Made by a program: the position numbers and the translations under genes. The notes under the pieces were generated by a model. It was not told where the DNA came from and ran no database searches. It saw nothing but the letters and a program-made list of their open reading frames with translations. A stretch of 64,000 nt of DNA, from contig JQIS01000009.1 in the NCBI GenBank assembly GCA_000830175.1, positions 136,994 to 200,993 of the forward strand, given 5' to 3'. This document shows positions 30,693 through 39,473 of the stretch, piece by piece. Position 1 is the first letter of the stretch. Every line of letters begins with the position of its first letter. The DNA is from Sulfurovum sp. FS08-3. GTDB lineage: Bacteria; Campylobacterota; Campylobacteria; Campylobacterales; Sulfurovaceae.

Positions 30693-31928
30693 TTATATTT
30701 TGACCGCTTCAATCTTGTCGGTAGCATCTTGCAATACAAAGGTTTCACCCACTTTTAGGGCATTGAGCGTGACCACTTTGCCTTGTTGGCTCACTTGAAC
30801 CCAACCTTTTTTGTATTGATTTTTGGGATCCAAAGTCTGCATTCGATTGGCGTAAATCTCTAATTTTTGTTGCTCTTTTTGGAGTCTAAAATGAATCATT
30901 TGTTGCAAATCTTGTCTCATTTGAGGCAAACGGTGTCCATTTTTTTCCAATTTTACACGGATAATTTGATTATAATGACTTTTTAGCACCTCAAATTCTC
31001 TTGCAAAACGCACCAATTGATTCTTCATTGAGAGGCGTTGAAACTCTTTGGTTAAATTTTCAACCGTTTTTCCCTTACTATATAATATATGCACAAAGAT
31101 TTTTTGGTATCGCTTTTGCAACTCTCCTAGCATAAAAAGCAACTCATTTTGATCGGGGAGTATCATCTCCATGGCCGCACTGGGAGTAGGCGCTCGAAGG
31201 TCGGCTACAAAATCGCTTATGACGCTATCAATCTCATGCCCTACCGCACTTACGACAGGCGTTTTCATAGCAAACACAGCATCGGCCACCATCTCTTCAT
31301 TGAACGCCCACAAATCCTCAATGCTACCGCCCCCACGCCCCACTACGACGACATCTACACCCAAACCATCGGCATAGCGTAACGCCTTTGCAATTTGACT
31401 AGCTGCCATTTCGCCTTGTACAAGCGTATCGACGATAAAGACCTCAAGGGCTTTGTAGCGTTTGTCGATGATGGTAAGCATATCGTGCAAAGCGGCCGAA
31501 TTTTTGGCAGTGACGAGTGCAATGGAGCTGATGTACTTTGGGATAGGTTTTTTGTGTAATGAATCAAAATAGCCTTTGGCTTGAAGACGTTTTTTGAGCT
31601 GTTCATAAGCCAACGCCAACGCCCCTTGTCCAAAAGGTTCGATATGCGTCGCATAGAGTTGATACTCTCCTTTGGGCGTATAGACTCCCACGCTTCCCTC
31701 TACAATAATTTTGACTCCCACTTCCAATCGAAACTTCATTTTGGCGACACTGGAGCGAAACATGACACACTTCATCGTGGCATGCGCATCTTTGATACTA
31801 AAGTAGAGATGTCCGCTTGTATGATAGGTAAAGGCACTCACCTCACCCTCTACCAAAATATTGACAAACGTACTCTCCAGTAGAGATTTGATTTGCTCAT
31901 TGAGAGTCGATACGCTAAGGGCTTTCAC
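30693..31928 (-). CDS. xseA: Exodeoxyribonuclease VII large subunit
   Basis: A 411-aa protein. The N-terminal OB-fold has '[24 protein letters not shown]'; the catalytic region includes '[20 protein letters not shown]', '[18 protein letters not shown]', '[19 protein letters not shown]' and '[31 protein letters not shown]'-like sequence. The central coiled coil follows. It degrades single-stranded DNA with XseB. It is the last gene of the folK-flhF-mnmA-xseA run; xseB is not in the window. Confidence 0.95.
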   Translation of the reverse strand: [411 protein letters not shown]

Positions 31929-32001
31929 CTACAAATCTCCTTGCTACTAAAGCTTTGCTCATCCATATCTCTTGTCTTAATGGATTGACATGAGCGTTTC
32001 A

Positions 32002-33018
32002 TCATACAATTATCCCCCCACCTAGTAGCTCTTCACCGTCATAAAATACAGCCACTTGCTCTTTGGCGACACCGTAAACGGGTTGGTGGAGGTAAATTTC
32101 ACCCTCATCGCCCTCGATGCTCACCGTTGCCGATACGGCTTGGGTACGGTAGCGTACTTTGACGTGGCAATCAAAAGTTTTTTTTGCTTCAAAGAGATTA
32201 ATGGTGCGAATTTTTATGCGTTCTATCGCCAACTCTTCTCGTTTGCCTACGACGATTTGATTGGTTTGGGGTTTGATATCGAGTACGAAGTGAGGGTCAT
32301 GCGCTCCGTGGACATAAAAGCCTCTTCGTTTGCCAATGGTATAGTGCATATAGCCTTTGTGGTGACCTACTACCTCCCCTTGGCTATTAATCGTCTCGCC
32401 CTCTTGATTGATGTTCATATATTTTTCCAAAATTTGGGTATAGTCATTTTCGACAAAACAAATCTCACTGCTCTCTTTTTGGGTGGCTATATCTTGCAAA
32501 ATAGGTATTTCAGACGCAAAAGCCTTCACATCCTCTTTGAGCCACTCCCCTAGCGGAAAGAGCAAACGGGGCAAAACATCGTGATGAATGTGAGCTAAAA
32601 AGTAGCTTTGGTCTTTTGCACTATCTTTGGCTTTGTAGATCTTTTTGCCATCGCAGCGTACATAGTGTCCTGTAGCGACATACTCTATCCCTAGCCTAGA
32701 GGCAAACTCTACCATCTTGCCAAATTTGATTTCACGGTTGCACACTACGCAAGGATTGGGCGTGAGTCCCTTTTGATAGGAGTCTATAAAGTAGCTATAG
32801 ACGCTTTCATTAAACTCCTCTTCAAGATCCAAAAAGTGTATCCCAATGCCTAGATAGTTTGCCACACGTCTAGCTTTTTCAAAATTCTCCTCATGATACC
32901 CCGCTTTGGTGTGAAGTTTCATATAGACTCCCTCCACCTCATAGCCTTGCTTTTGAAGCAAAATCGCACTCACGGTAGAATCGACTCCACCGCTCATTCC
33001 TACCAATACTCGTTTCAT
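32002..33018 (-). CDS. mnmA: tRNA 2-thiouridylase MnmA
   Basis: A 338-aa ATP-dependent sulfurtransferase that makes 2-thiouridine at tRNA position 34. The PP-loop is '[16 protein letters not shown]'. The two active Cys are in '[13 protein letters not shown]' and '[11 protein letters not shown]'. The C-terminal beta-barrel is complete. The start overlaps the flhF stop by 4 nt. Confidence 0.95.
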   Translation of the reverse strand: MKRVLVGMSGGVDSTVSAILLQKQGYEVEGVYMKLHTKAGYHEENFEKARRVANYLGIGIHFLDLEEEFNESVYSYFIDSYQKGLTPNPCVVCNREIKFGKMVEFASRLGIEYVATGHYVRCDGKKIYKAKDSAKDQSYFLAHIHHDVLPRLLFPLGEWLKEDVKAFASEIPILQDIATQKESSEICFVENDYTQILEKYMNINQEGETINSQGEVVGHHKGYMHYTIGKRRGFYVHGAHDPHFVLDIKPQTNQIVVGKREELAIERIKIRTINLFEAKKTFDCHVKVRYRTQAVSATVSIEGDEGEIYLHQPVYGVAKEQVAVFYDGEELLGGGIIV

Positions 33019-33938
33019 AATGTCCCTACAAATTTATCTAAAATATAGCGTTTGCACTCGCATAAAATATCATTGGGGATAGTTTGCCCTATCGAGATAT
33101 AGCTTAGCGGTGTGGTGTTGTGGCGTATCAAAAAATTAATCACATTGCCAATATGACGTGTCTCATCAAATTTGCTAATCAATAGAGCATCAAGATCCAA
33201 AAAGGAGAAGTTTTGGTAAATATCCTCCAAATCCTCCTCTTTGGAGAGTGCGCTAAGGACAAGAGTGATGTGCATTTTTTGTTGGTGTGAGGCCAAAATA
33301 TACTCAATATTGCTCATCATCTGCTCAATATCAAAAGGCGAAAACCCCGCACTATCAATCAGTACCCTATCGTACTCCTCAACCTCTCGCAAAACTCTCA
33401 CAAAATCTCCAATACTCTCAATCGCAATATGCGTTAGATTTAAATCATTGGCGTGCAAAGCAAGTTGCTCTTTGGCACCCTTTTTGAGCCTATCGAGATT
33501 GAGCAATACCACTTTTTGCTCAAACTCACGGGCGTAACGAGAGGCCAATTTGGCAATATTGGTCGTCTTGCCCACACCTGTAGGCCCTACAAACATCATG
33601 ATTTTTTGATCTTCAAGCTCTTGTGATTCGTGAATGTTTTCATAGATGGAGCTTAACAAATAGGCGGTGAGCTTCTCTTTGTCGTGCAAAATCGTCTCAT
33701 CACTCCCTACCGTCGTATCTAGCCACGCCCCATCAATGCCTCGTTGGATAAAAATATCACGCACCTCATCGCTCGGGCTAGGTTGAGGCACATCAACCAA
33801 AAGCTCACAAATCGTCTCGTCTGTACCCTCTAGTGCAATTTGTCTAGCACTGAGTACTCTAAAATGGATACCGTATCGCTGTTGAGCTTTTGTGTAGGCT
33901 TCGTGGGGAGTTGAGGCGATAACAATGCGGTGAGGCAC
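33015..33938 (-). CDS. flhF: FlhF-like SRP-family GTPase
   Basis: About 307 aa from the GTG at 33938, which overlaps the folK stop (TAGTG); a start at 33992 would overlap folK by 55 nt. The NG-domain is complete: '[23 protein letters not shown]' (G1), '[14 protein letters not shown]', '[10 protein letters not shown]' (G3) and '[14 protein letters not shown]' (G4/G5). FlhF places polar flagella. The part before the G-domain is only about 110 residues, shorter than in well-studied Campylobacter and Helicobacter FlhF. No other flagellar genes are in the window. Confidence 0.8.
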   Translation of the reverse strand: MPHRIVIASTPHEAYTKAQQRYGIHFRVLSARQIALEGTDETICELLVDVPQPSPSDEVRDIFIQRGIDGAWLDTTVGSDETILHDKEKLTAYLLSSIYENIHESQELEDQKIMMFVGPTGVGKTTNIAKLASRYAREFEQKVVLLNLDRLKKGAKEQLALHANDLNLTHIAIESIGDFVRVLREVEEYDRVLIDSAGFSPFDIEQMMSNIEYILASHQQKMHITLVLSALSKEEDLEDIYQNFSFLDLDALLISKFDETRHIGNVINFLIRHNTTPLSYISIGQTIPNDILCECKRYILDKFVGTL

Positions 33939-34423
33939 TAGCGTAACCCCATCAAAGAGATAGGAATAACCACAGAGGCTCTTGTGTGCCAATGGGGATG
34001 GGGCAATGTGAGCAATGTGCTTTGCATTGTGAGGTTGTTGTAAAAAATCATATCAATATCAAGGGTACGAGGAGCATCTTTGAAGCTTCGTTTGCGTCCA
34101 AAGCGTCGTTCAATACCTAAAAGCATACGCAACAATTTTTTAGCCTCAAGCGAGGTAGAGATTGTAATCACCGCATTGTAAAAATCGCTCTGTTCCAAAA
34201 AGCCAAACGGAGGATTTTTAAGGATAGGCGAAGTCTCAATAATGCGTACACGTCGCTCTCGTTGCAACACCCAAAAGAGCTTATCAAAGAGACGCAACGT
34301 ATCGCCCACATTGCCTCCAATCCCCAAATAGACGATGTTTTGTCCACAAACCTCTTGGGTTCTCCATGGAAAATAGAGACGTTTGATGAGACGGTTATCC
34401 TTGCCTAAATTTTTGCTATACAC
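33938..34423 (-). CDS. folK: HPPK, 6-hydroxymethyl-dihydropterin pyrophosphokinase
   Basis: A 161-aa enzyme of folate synthesis. 'IVYLGIGGNVGDT' is the start of the fold; 'PFGFLEQSDFYNAVITISTSL' and 'RRFGRKRSFKDAPRTLDIDMIFYNN' contain the ATP- and Mg-binding residues (R..RTxDxD). The N-terminal 28 residues before the core are unusual for HPPK, so the true start may be further inside. It lies 9 bp after the M24 peptidase. Confidence 0.93.
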   Translation of the reverse strand: MYSKNLGKDNRLIKRLYFPWRTQEVCGQNIVYLGIGGNVGDTLRLFDKLFWVLQRERRVRIIETSPILKNPPFGFLEQSDFYNAVITISTSLEAKKLLRMLLGIERRFGRKRSFKDAPRTLDIDMIFYNNLTMQSTLLTLPHPHWHTRASVVIPISLMGLR

Positions 34424-34432
34424 AAGTAAACC

Positions 34433-35452
34433 TTACAAAATATCGGCTCTGCCATTTATCATTACCACCATATCCTCGATGCGAACACCAAATTCATTGG
34501 GGATATAGATACCTGGTTCTATCGTAAAAACCATTCCATCTTCGATAATCGTCTCGCTCTTTTGCGTAATGTAGGGCATCTCATGAATATCAAGCCCCAC
34601 ACCATGCCCCGTACCGTGTACAAAATAGTCTCCAAAACCCGCACGCACAATAACATCTCGCGCAAGTGCATCGATTTCGTTGGCTTTCATCCCGCTTTTT
34701 GCCCCTGCGATAGCGGTATCGTGAGCTTTTAATACGGTATCGTAAACCCTTTGCATTTTGGGCGAACTAAAATTTTGCGCCAACGCCAAATCCATTTTTG
34801 CCCCAACCTCCATTACACGGGTTCTATCGGAGCAGTAGCGATGGTACTTCACGCCTCCATCAATCAAAAGCAAATCGCCCTCTTGGAGCTTTTGCTCGGT
34901 TGGCATTGCGTGGGGCTTGGCTGTATTGTGTGCCAATGCCACAATAGGCTCAAAACTCAATTCGTACAATCCTTGATGACCCAAAATTGATTGGGCATGA
35001 TATTTGAGGCGATACTCATCCATGCCAACGCCTTGCCTAGCGACAAAAGTAGCAAACTCATCAAAAGCATCAAGCCCCAATGTAACGGCTCTTTTGAGAA
35101 GCTTAATCTCTTGGGGGGTTTTGATGATACGTTGTTTGTGCGAAAAATCCTCTTGGGCTTCAAACACCACCCCCTCAATTTTGGAGAGCTTATCAAAATC
35201 ATAAACACTCCACTCTTTGGGGTCAAATACGATACTTTTGGGTTGGTAGCGTTTAATCATCTCGCTTACTTGCGTTATCAAATCACGATCGATGACCACT
35301 TCGCCCTTGCTTATGCCCTCACGTGCTTCAATGGCGTATCGCCCATCAGTAAAGAGATAACTATCACCCTCTATACTCAAAAAAATGCAATTATCATTAC
35401 TGTATCCGCATACATAATAGATAGCATTTTCATTTTTTAAAATACAGTTCAT
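34433..35452 (-). CDS. M24-family Xaa-Pro aminopeptidase
   Basis: A 339-aa metallopeptidase. The N-terminal creatinase-like domain is followed by the pita-bread catalytic domain. Metal ligands are the two Asp in 'LLIDGGVKYHRYCSDRTRVM', His in 'FVHGTGHGVGLDIHEMP', Glu in 'VFTIEPGIYIP' and Glu in 'GVRIEDM'. All five are present. It removes N-terminal residues before proline. It is likely co-transcribed with aroQ upstream and folK downstream. Confidence 0.92.
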   Translation of the reverse strand: MNCILKNENAIYYVCGYSNDNCIFLSIEGDSYLFTDGRYAIEAREGISKGEVVIDRDLITQVSEMIKRYQPKSIVFDPKEWSVYDFDKLSKIEGVVFEAQEDFSHKQRIIKTPQEIKLLKRAVTLGLDAFDEFATFVARQGVGMDEYRLKYHAQSILGHQGLYELSFEPIVALAHNTAKPHAMPTEQKLQEGDLLLIDGGVKYHRYCSDRTRVMEVGAKMDLALAQNFSSPKMQRVYDTVLKAHDTAIAGAKSGMKANEIDALARDVIVRAGFGDYFVHGTGHGVGLDIHEMPYITQKSETIIEDGMVFTIEPGIYIPNEFGVRIEDMVVMINGRADIL

Positions 35453-35499
35453 AGTTTCTCCTCGATTTGGCAGGGCTTACCCCGCCGTGCAAAGCTAAG

Positions 35500-35997
35500 T
35501 TATTGGGCTTGACCCATTGATTGGGCTGCACTTAGTGCGGCTTGTTGCTCTCTCATAGCTTTGATTTCATTGAGGATTTGCATCATGCCCATCATCGCCA
35601 AATGGTAGCTAAAAGCACCCAAACCTACAATTTGTCCTGCACATACAGGAGCGATCATTGATTTGTGTCGAAACTCCTCTCTAGCATGAATATTGGAGAT
35701 ATGCACCTCAAGTGTGGGGAGCTTGACGGCACTAAGAGCGTCACGAATAGCAATAGAGGTGTGCGTATAAGCTGCTGGATTGATAATAATCCCATCGGCA
35801 TCACCCATACACTCTTGGATTCTATCAACTATCTCACCCTCAAGATTGCTTTGAAAAAACTCAATCTCAAATCCATTTTGTTGGGCTACATTTTTCATTT
35901 GCGTATGAATATCTTCAAGTTTCATCGGACCGTAAACGTTTTGCTCTCGAATACCGAGCATATTGAGGTTGGGTCCTTGGATTACTGCAATTTTCAT
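35500..35997 (-). CDS. aroQ: Type II 3-dehydroquinate dehydratase
   Basis: About 165 aa from the ATG at 35997, preceded by an A-rich ribosome site (aaaaaggc); an upstream start at 36033 adds a non-homologous tail. '[18 protein letters not shown]' holds the catalytic Tyr and Arg, '[17 protein letters not shown]' the substrate-binding Asn/His, and '[17 protein letters not shown]' the second His and Arg. It carries out the third shikimate pathway step. Confidence 0.94.
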   Translation of the reverse strand: MKIAVIQGPNLNMLGIREQNVYGPMKLEDIHTQMKNVAQQNGFEIEFFQSNLEGEIVDRIQECMGDADGIIINPAAYTHTSIAIRDALSAVKLPTLEVHISNIHAREEFRHKSMIAPVCAGQIVGLGAFSYHLAMMGMMQILNEIKAMREQQAALSAAQSMGQAQ

Positions 35998-36058
35998 TCT
36001 TTTTGCCTTTTTGTGTTTAAATTTAAAATGCAAATATTATATCCAAAAAAACTAAATG

Positions 36059-36526
36059 CTAGTAATCTTTTCCTCTGCTCTTGATAGCTTGAGCTGCTTC
36101 CCTATCAAGTGTTTTTTTCTTCAAATCATCCCGTTTGTCGTGAAGTTTTTTTCCTTTGGCTAGGGCGATAGAGACTTTGGCACGGTTTTTTTCATTGAAA
36201 TAGATACTAAGAGGGACGATAGTAAGAGACTCTTTGGTACTTTTGGCGAAGAGTTTATCAAGCTGTTTTTTATGCAACAAAAGCTTACGAGGCGTAGTGT
36301 TGTCGGGAATGTAGTGCATATTGGTAGTATCTAGGTGTGAAATATGGGCATTGACCAAAAAAAGCTCACCTTTAATAAAACGACAATAACTGTCTTTGAT
36401 ATTGACACGTTTAGCCCGTAAAGCCTTCACTTCGCTTCCTTTGAGTACCATACCCGCTTCAAATTTCTCAATCATCTCATAATCATGAAAAGCTTTTTTA
36501 TTGTTTGCGACTGGATTCATTGCCAT
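36059..36526 (-). CDS. smpB: SsrA-binding protein SmpB
   Basis: A 155-aa protein needed for tmRNA-mediated ribosome rescue. '[29 protein letters not shown]' and '[20 protein letters not shown]' are conserved; the basic C-terminal tail '[31 protein letters not shown]' binds the mRNA channel. Normal length. The tmRNA gene is not in the window. A -10 box for this gene lies at 36549-36554. Confidence 0.95.
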   Translation of the reverse strand: MAMNPVANNKKAFHDYEMIEKFEAGMVLKGSEVKALRAKRVNIKDSYCRFIKGELFLVNAHISHLDTTNMHYIPDNTTPRKLLLHKKQLDKLFAKSTKESLTIVPLSIYFNEKNRAKVSIALAKGKKLHDKRDDLKKKTLDREAAQAIKSRGKDY

Positions 36527-36548
36527 TTGATTCTTTCTTTTTTGCTAT

Positions 36549-36554
36549 ATTATA
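36549..36554 (-). promoter_or_regulatory. -10 box upstream of smpB
   Basis: TATAAT on the minus strand, 22 bases upstream of the smpB start. The rest of the 36527-36824 gap between smpB and the cold-shock gene is AT-rich and shows no gene. A TTGACA at 36768-36773 may be the -35 of the cold-shock gene, though the matching -10 is poor. Confidence 0.5.
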
Positions 36555-36824
36555 ACATAAATGCTCTATTTTATACTATTTTGCACATTTTTGTAGGTTA
36601 CCAACTTGCACAGATGGGTGATAATTTAATATATATGATAAATTTACTTGCTTTTACTATTTTTTTTGGGTAAAATGCTCTCACTTAAAGATGATTTAGA
36701 GTTTCATCTATTTTGGTTTACGTTAGATTTATACTACAGTTGCCTCATGATATACACAAACTCCCTATTGACACTTTAGTACCAACACTTCATTTTGAAG
36801 AACAATACACAACAAGGATATGCA

Positions 36825-37043
36825 ATGGCAGATCAACACAACGGAACCGTAAAATGGTTCAACAGCGAAAAAGGTTTTGGATTTATCCAAATGGAAGATG
36901 GTAGCAAAGATCTATTTGTACACTACAGCGACATCAACAAAGATGGTTACGGAAGAGTATCTCTTGAAGATGGTCAAAAAGTGAGTTTTGAAATCGGCGA
37001 AAGCCCAAAAGGCAAACAAGCCAAAAACGTTCAGATTCTCTAA
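36825..37043 (+). CDS. Cold-shock protein, CspA family
   Basis: A 72-aa single OB-fold protein: '[32 protein letters not shown]' carries RNP1 (KGFGFI) and RNP2 (LFVHY). It acts as an RNA chaperone. The ATG at 36825 has AAGGA 6 bases upstream; the ATG at 36795 is in the leader. The long 5' leader is typical of cold-shock genes and may be regulatory. Confidence 0.95.
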   Translation: MADQHNGTVKWFNSEKGFGFIQMEDGSKDLFVHYSDINKDGYGRVSLEDGQKVSFEIGESPKGKQAKNVQIL

Positions 37044-37057
37044 TCGTTTCACTTCCC

Positions 37058-37082
37058 TATCCTCGAACATTGTTTGAGGATA
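37058..37082 (+). terminator. Hairpin after the cold-shock gene
   Basis: TATCCTC (37058-37064) pairs with GAGGATA (37076-37082), and inner AAC/GTT extends the stem. No clear T-run follows, so termination efficiency is uncertain. Confidence 0.5.
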
Positions 37083-37266
37083 AACTCTCATATCTTTTAC
37101 CCTCCAACACAATTTCAATCCAATGTTACACAAAAAAAGTTTTTGTTATACACTATTTATACCAAAGTCAAATTCAATACCAACATTTTGAACCAAAATA
37201 GCTAATCTTGATAACTATTATGGTAACATATTGTCACAAATTTTATGAACCAAAGGATGACATACA

Positions 37267-38631
37267 ATGGTACAAGCACCCGATTTAACAACCTCATGGG
37301 TTGGAATTGTCTCGATGCTCACATTTTTAGTGGGTTACTACTTTATTGCGACGGAAGATCGCTACCACATCAACAAAGCCAAACCCGCTCTTTTTATTGG
37401 TACATTTATCTTTATACTGATTGGATTTTACTACGCTATCAATGGATTGGACAAAGAAGCACTTCATTATGAAATGAATCATCTTATTATTGAAATCGCT
37501 GGGATATTCTTTTTCCTCTTTGTAGCCATGACCTATATCGAAGCGATGGTGGATAGAAATGTCTTTTCGGTACTGCGTGTCAAACTTGTCACAAGAGGGT
37601 TGAGTTATAAACAACTCTTTTGGATTACAGGATTATTAGCGTTTTTTATCTCACCCGTAGCTGATAATCTTACAACTGCTCTTATCTTATCGACGGTACT
37701 TATCACCATTGACAAAGATAATCATACATTTGTTGTTCCCTCGGCTATTGGTATTGTCGTCGCTGCAAACGCTGGAGGAGCATGGTCGCCCTTTGGAGAT
37801 ATTACGACTTTGATGGTATGGGTAGCAGGAAAAGGAGCTTTTGCTGATTTTTTCTATCTCTTTCCTGCAGCATTTTTGGGCTGGGGAGTTACCGCCTTTT
37901 TATTAAGTATCTACGTTCCTCACGGCACACCGCCCCTACCCGATACCAAAGAGAAAATTCGATTACTTACAGGAGCCAAAGTCATTATGGGTCTTTTTGC
38001 TCTTACTATTTTCTTTGCCGTTATGTCACACCAAGTACTTCACCTTCCTGCGATGTGGGGTATGATGTTTGGTTTGGCGTTGCTTAAGCTCTACACCTAC
38101 AAACTCAACCACGATATTAGAATGCGAGGAGGCGTAGATAGCGACTACAACGGTGTTGATGATAGCGAAGAGAGACCTCTTAATGTCTTTAAATTCATTG
38201 CCAAAATCGAAAACGATACCCTACTCTTCTTCTTTGGTATCTTAGCGGCTGTTGGCGGACTTCACTTTTTAGGATTTTTGGAGTACTTTACGGCGTTGTA
38301 CGATAAATTTGGTGCAACGGCTGTCAATATTGGCGTAGGATTTTTATCTGCTTTTGTGGATAATGTGCCTGTTATGAGTGCAGTGCTTAAAGCAAGTCCC
38401 GATATGGGAATCGATGCACACGCTCAATGGATGCTTGTGACACTTACAGCGGGGATTGGAGGAAGTCTTATCTCCTTTGGTTCAGCAGCGGGTGTAGGAG
38501 TCATGGGTAAACTCCACGGTGTCTATACCTTTTCGGCTCACATGAAATATGCATGGACGGTTTTGATTGGCTACATTCTCTCGATTGCCATTTGGTATGT
38601 TCAATTTATCATTATGGGAATAGGACACTAA
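37267..38631 (+). CDS. nhaD: NhaD-type Na+/H+ antiporter
   Basis: A 454-aa membrane protein with about 12 hydrophobic segments. 'ITGLLAFFISPVADNLTTALILSTV', 'AANAGGAWSPFGDITTLMVW' and 'LSAFVDNVPVMSAVLKASP' are characteristic of NhaD in the ion-transporter superfamily; the Asp and Thr in these segments bind the ion. It exports Na+ in exchange for H+, consistent with a marine or brackish habitat. Start by a good AAAGGA site 11 bases upstream. A terminator follows at 38646-38664. Confidence 0.93.
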   Translation: MVQAPDLTTSWVGIVSMLTFLVGYYFIATEDRYHINKAKPALFIGTFIFILIGFYYAINGLDKEALHYEMNHLIIEIAGIFFFLFVAMTYIEAMVDRNVFSVLRVKLVTRGLSYKQLFWITGLLAFFISPVADNLTTALILSTVLITIDKDNHTFVVPSAIGIVVAANAGGAWSPFGDITTLMVWVAGKGAFADFFYLFPAAFLGWGVTAFLLSIYVPHGTPPLPDTKEKIRLLTGAKVIMGLFALTIFFAVMSHQVLHLPAMWGMMFGLALLKLYTYKLNHDIRMRGGVDSDYNGVDDSEERPLNVFKFIAKIENDTLLFFFGILAAVGGLHFLGFLEYFTALYDKFGATAVNIGVGFLSAFVDNVPVMSAVLKASPDMGIDAHAQWMLVTLTAGIGGSLISFGSAAGVGVMGKLHGVYTFSAHMKYAWTVLIGYILSIAIWYVQFIIMGIGH

Positions 38632-38645
38632 ACTTCTCAATAAAT

Positions 38646-38664
38646 ACTCCCTTGGGGGAGTTTT
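38646..38664 (+). terminator. Rho-independent terminator of nhaD
   Basis: ACTCCC (38646-38651), loop TTGG, GGGAGT (38656-38661), then TTT. It lies 15 bp after the nhaD stop. Confidence 0.75.
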
Positions 38665-38730
38665 GTATCATTACTTGTCTAGCAAATCATTAAGCATACC
38701 CTACAATCGCAAGATATGCAAAACGATGGA

Positions 38731-39243
38731 TTAGTACATAAGGTAACGAATACCCACATTGCCTAAAAAGTAGTTGTTTTGATTGGTAGATATGAGATCT
38801 TTTCCCTCTAAAACCAGATTGATAGAGTCATCTAGTTTCACCTCTAGCCCTGCCCCAATAGCTGCAAATGCTCCGTCTTCGTTTTCGTTGATGACACCGT
38901 GTTCAAAGGCTTGATAGCCAAAACCTGCCATAAGAAAGGGAGAGACGGTTGAATTTTTGTTAAAATCCCACAGTGCATTAGCCCCCATTCGCAAAACATT
39001 AGCCTCCCCAAAACCTTTATAAAGACCCTCACTGTAATCCAATGCCAACTGCACACGATTTACCATAAGACCCTCTTCAAGAGTATCTCTGTTAAAATCG
39101 AGCCGAACACCGTAGGTATAGTCGTTATCGAGGTTTGTTGTATCGGAGTTTATTGTACCACCTACAACAGGGGTCACGGAGAGACTCTCCGTTTGTGCCA
39201 ACGCCAACGAAGAGAGCAAAGCTATTGCAAGTAACTTTTTCAT
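38731..39243 (-). CDS. Outer membrane beta-barrel protein (small)
   Basis: 170 aa with a signal peptide 'KKLLAIALLSSLALAQ' cut after AxA-like 'LAQ'. Alternating hydrophobic strands follow ('YTYGVRLDFNRDTL', 'VSPFLMAGFGYQAFEHGV', 'GAFAAIGAGLEVKLDDSINLVLEGKD') and it ends 'GNVGIRYLMY', with the aromatic last residue common in OmpA/OmpW-like barrels. The function is unknown; it may be a small porin or structural protein. It stands alone and faces the nhaD gene. Confidence 0.75.
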   Translation of the reverse strand: MKKLLAIALLSSLALAQTESLSVTPVVGGTINSDTTNLDNDYTYGVRLDFNRDTLEEGLMVNRVQLALDYSEGLYKGFGEANVLRMGANALWDFNKNSTVSPFLMAGFGYQAFEHGVINENEDGAFAAIGAGLEVKLDDSINLVLEGKDLISTNQNNYFLGNVGIRYLMY

Positions 39244-39473
39244 GAGTACTCCTTAAATAATATTAACTCACGTTTCTATTTTACTATTTTTTTGTTTAAT
39301 ATTAATAGTAATTAATATAAATGCGATACCTTTTTCAACTTTTGGTGTCAAAATAGGATTAAATAGTGTGCAATAATATCAATCTAAGTTTCATTAGAGT
39401 ATTATTATTACAACCTTAGTTTGCATGGTCAATAAGAGTTTTTGATAAGTTTGAAAATTTTAAAGGTCTTTTG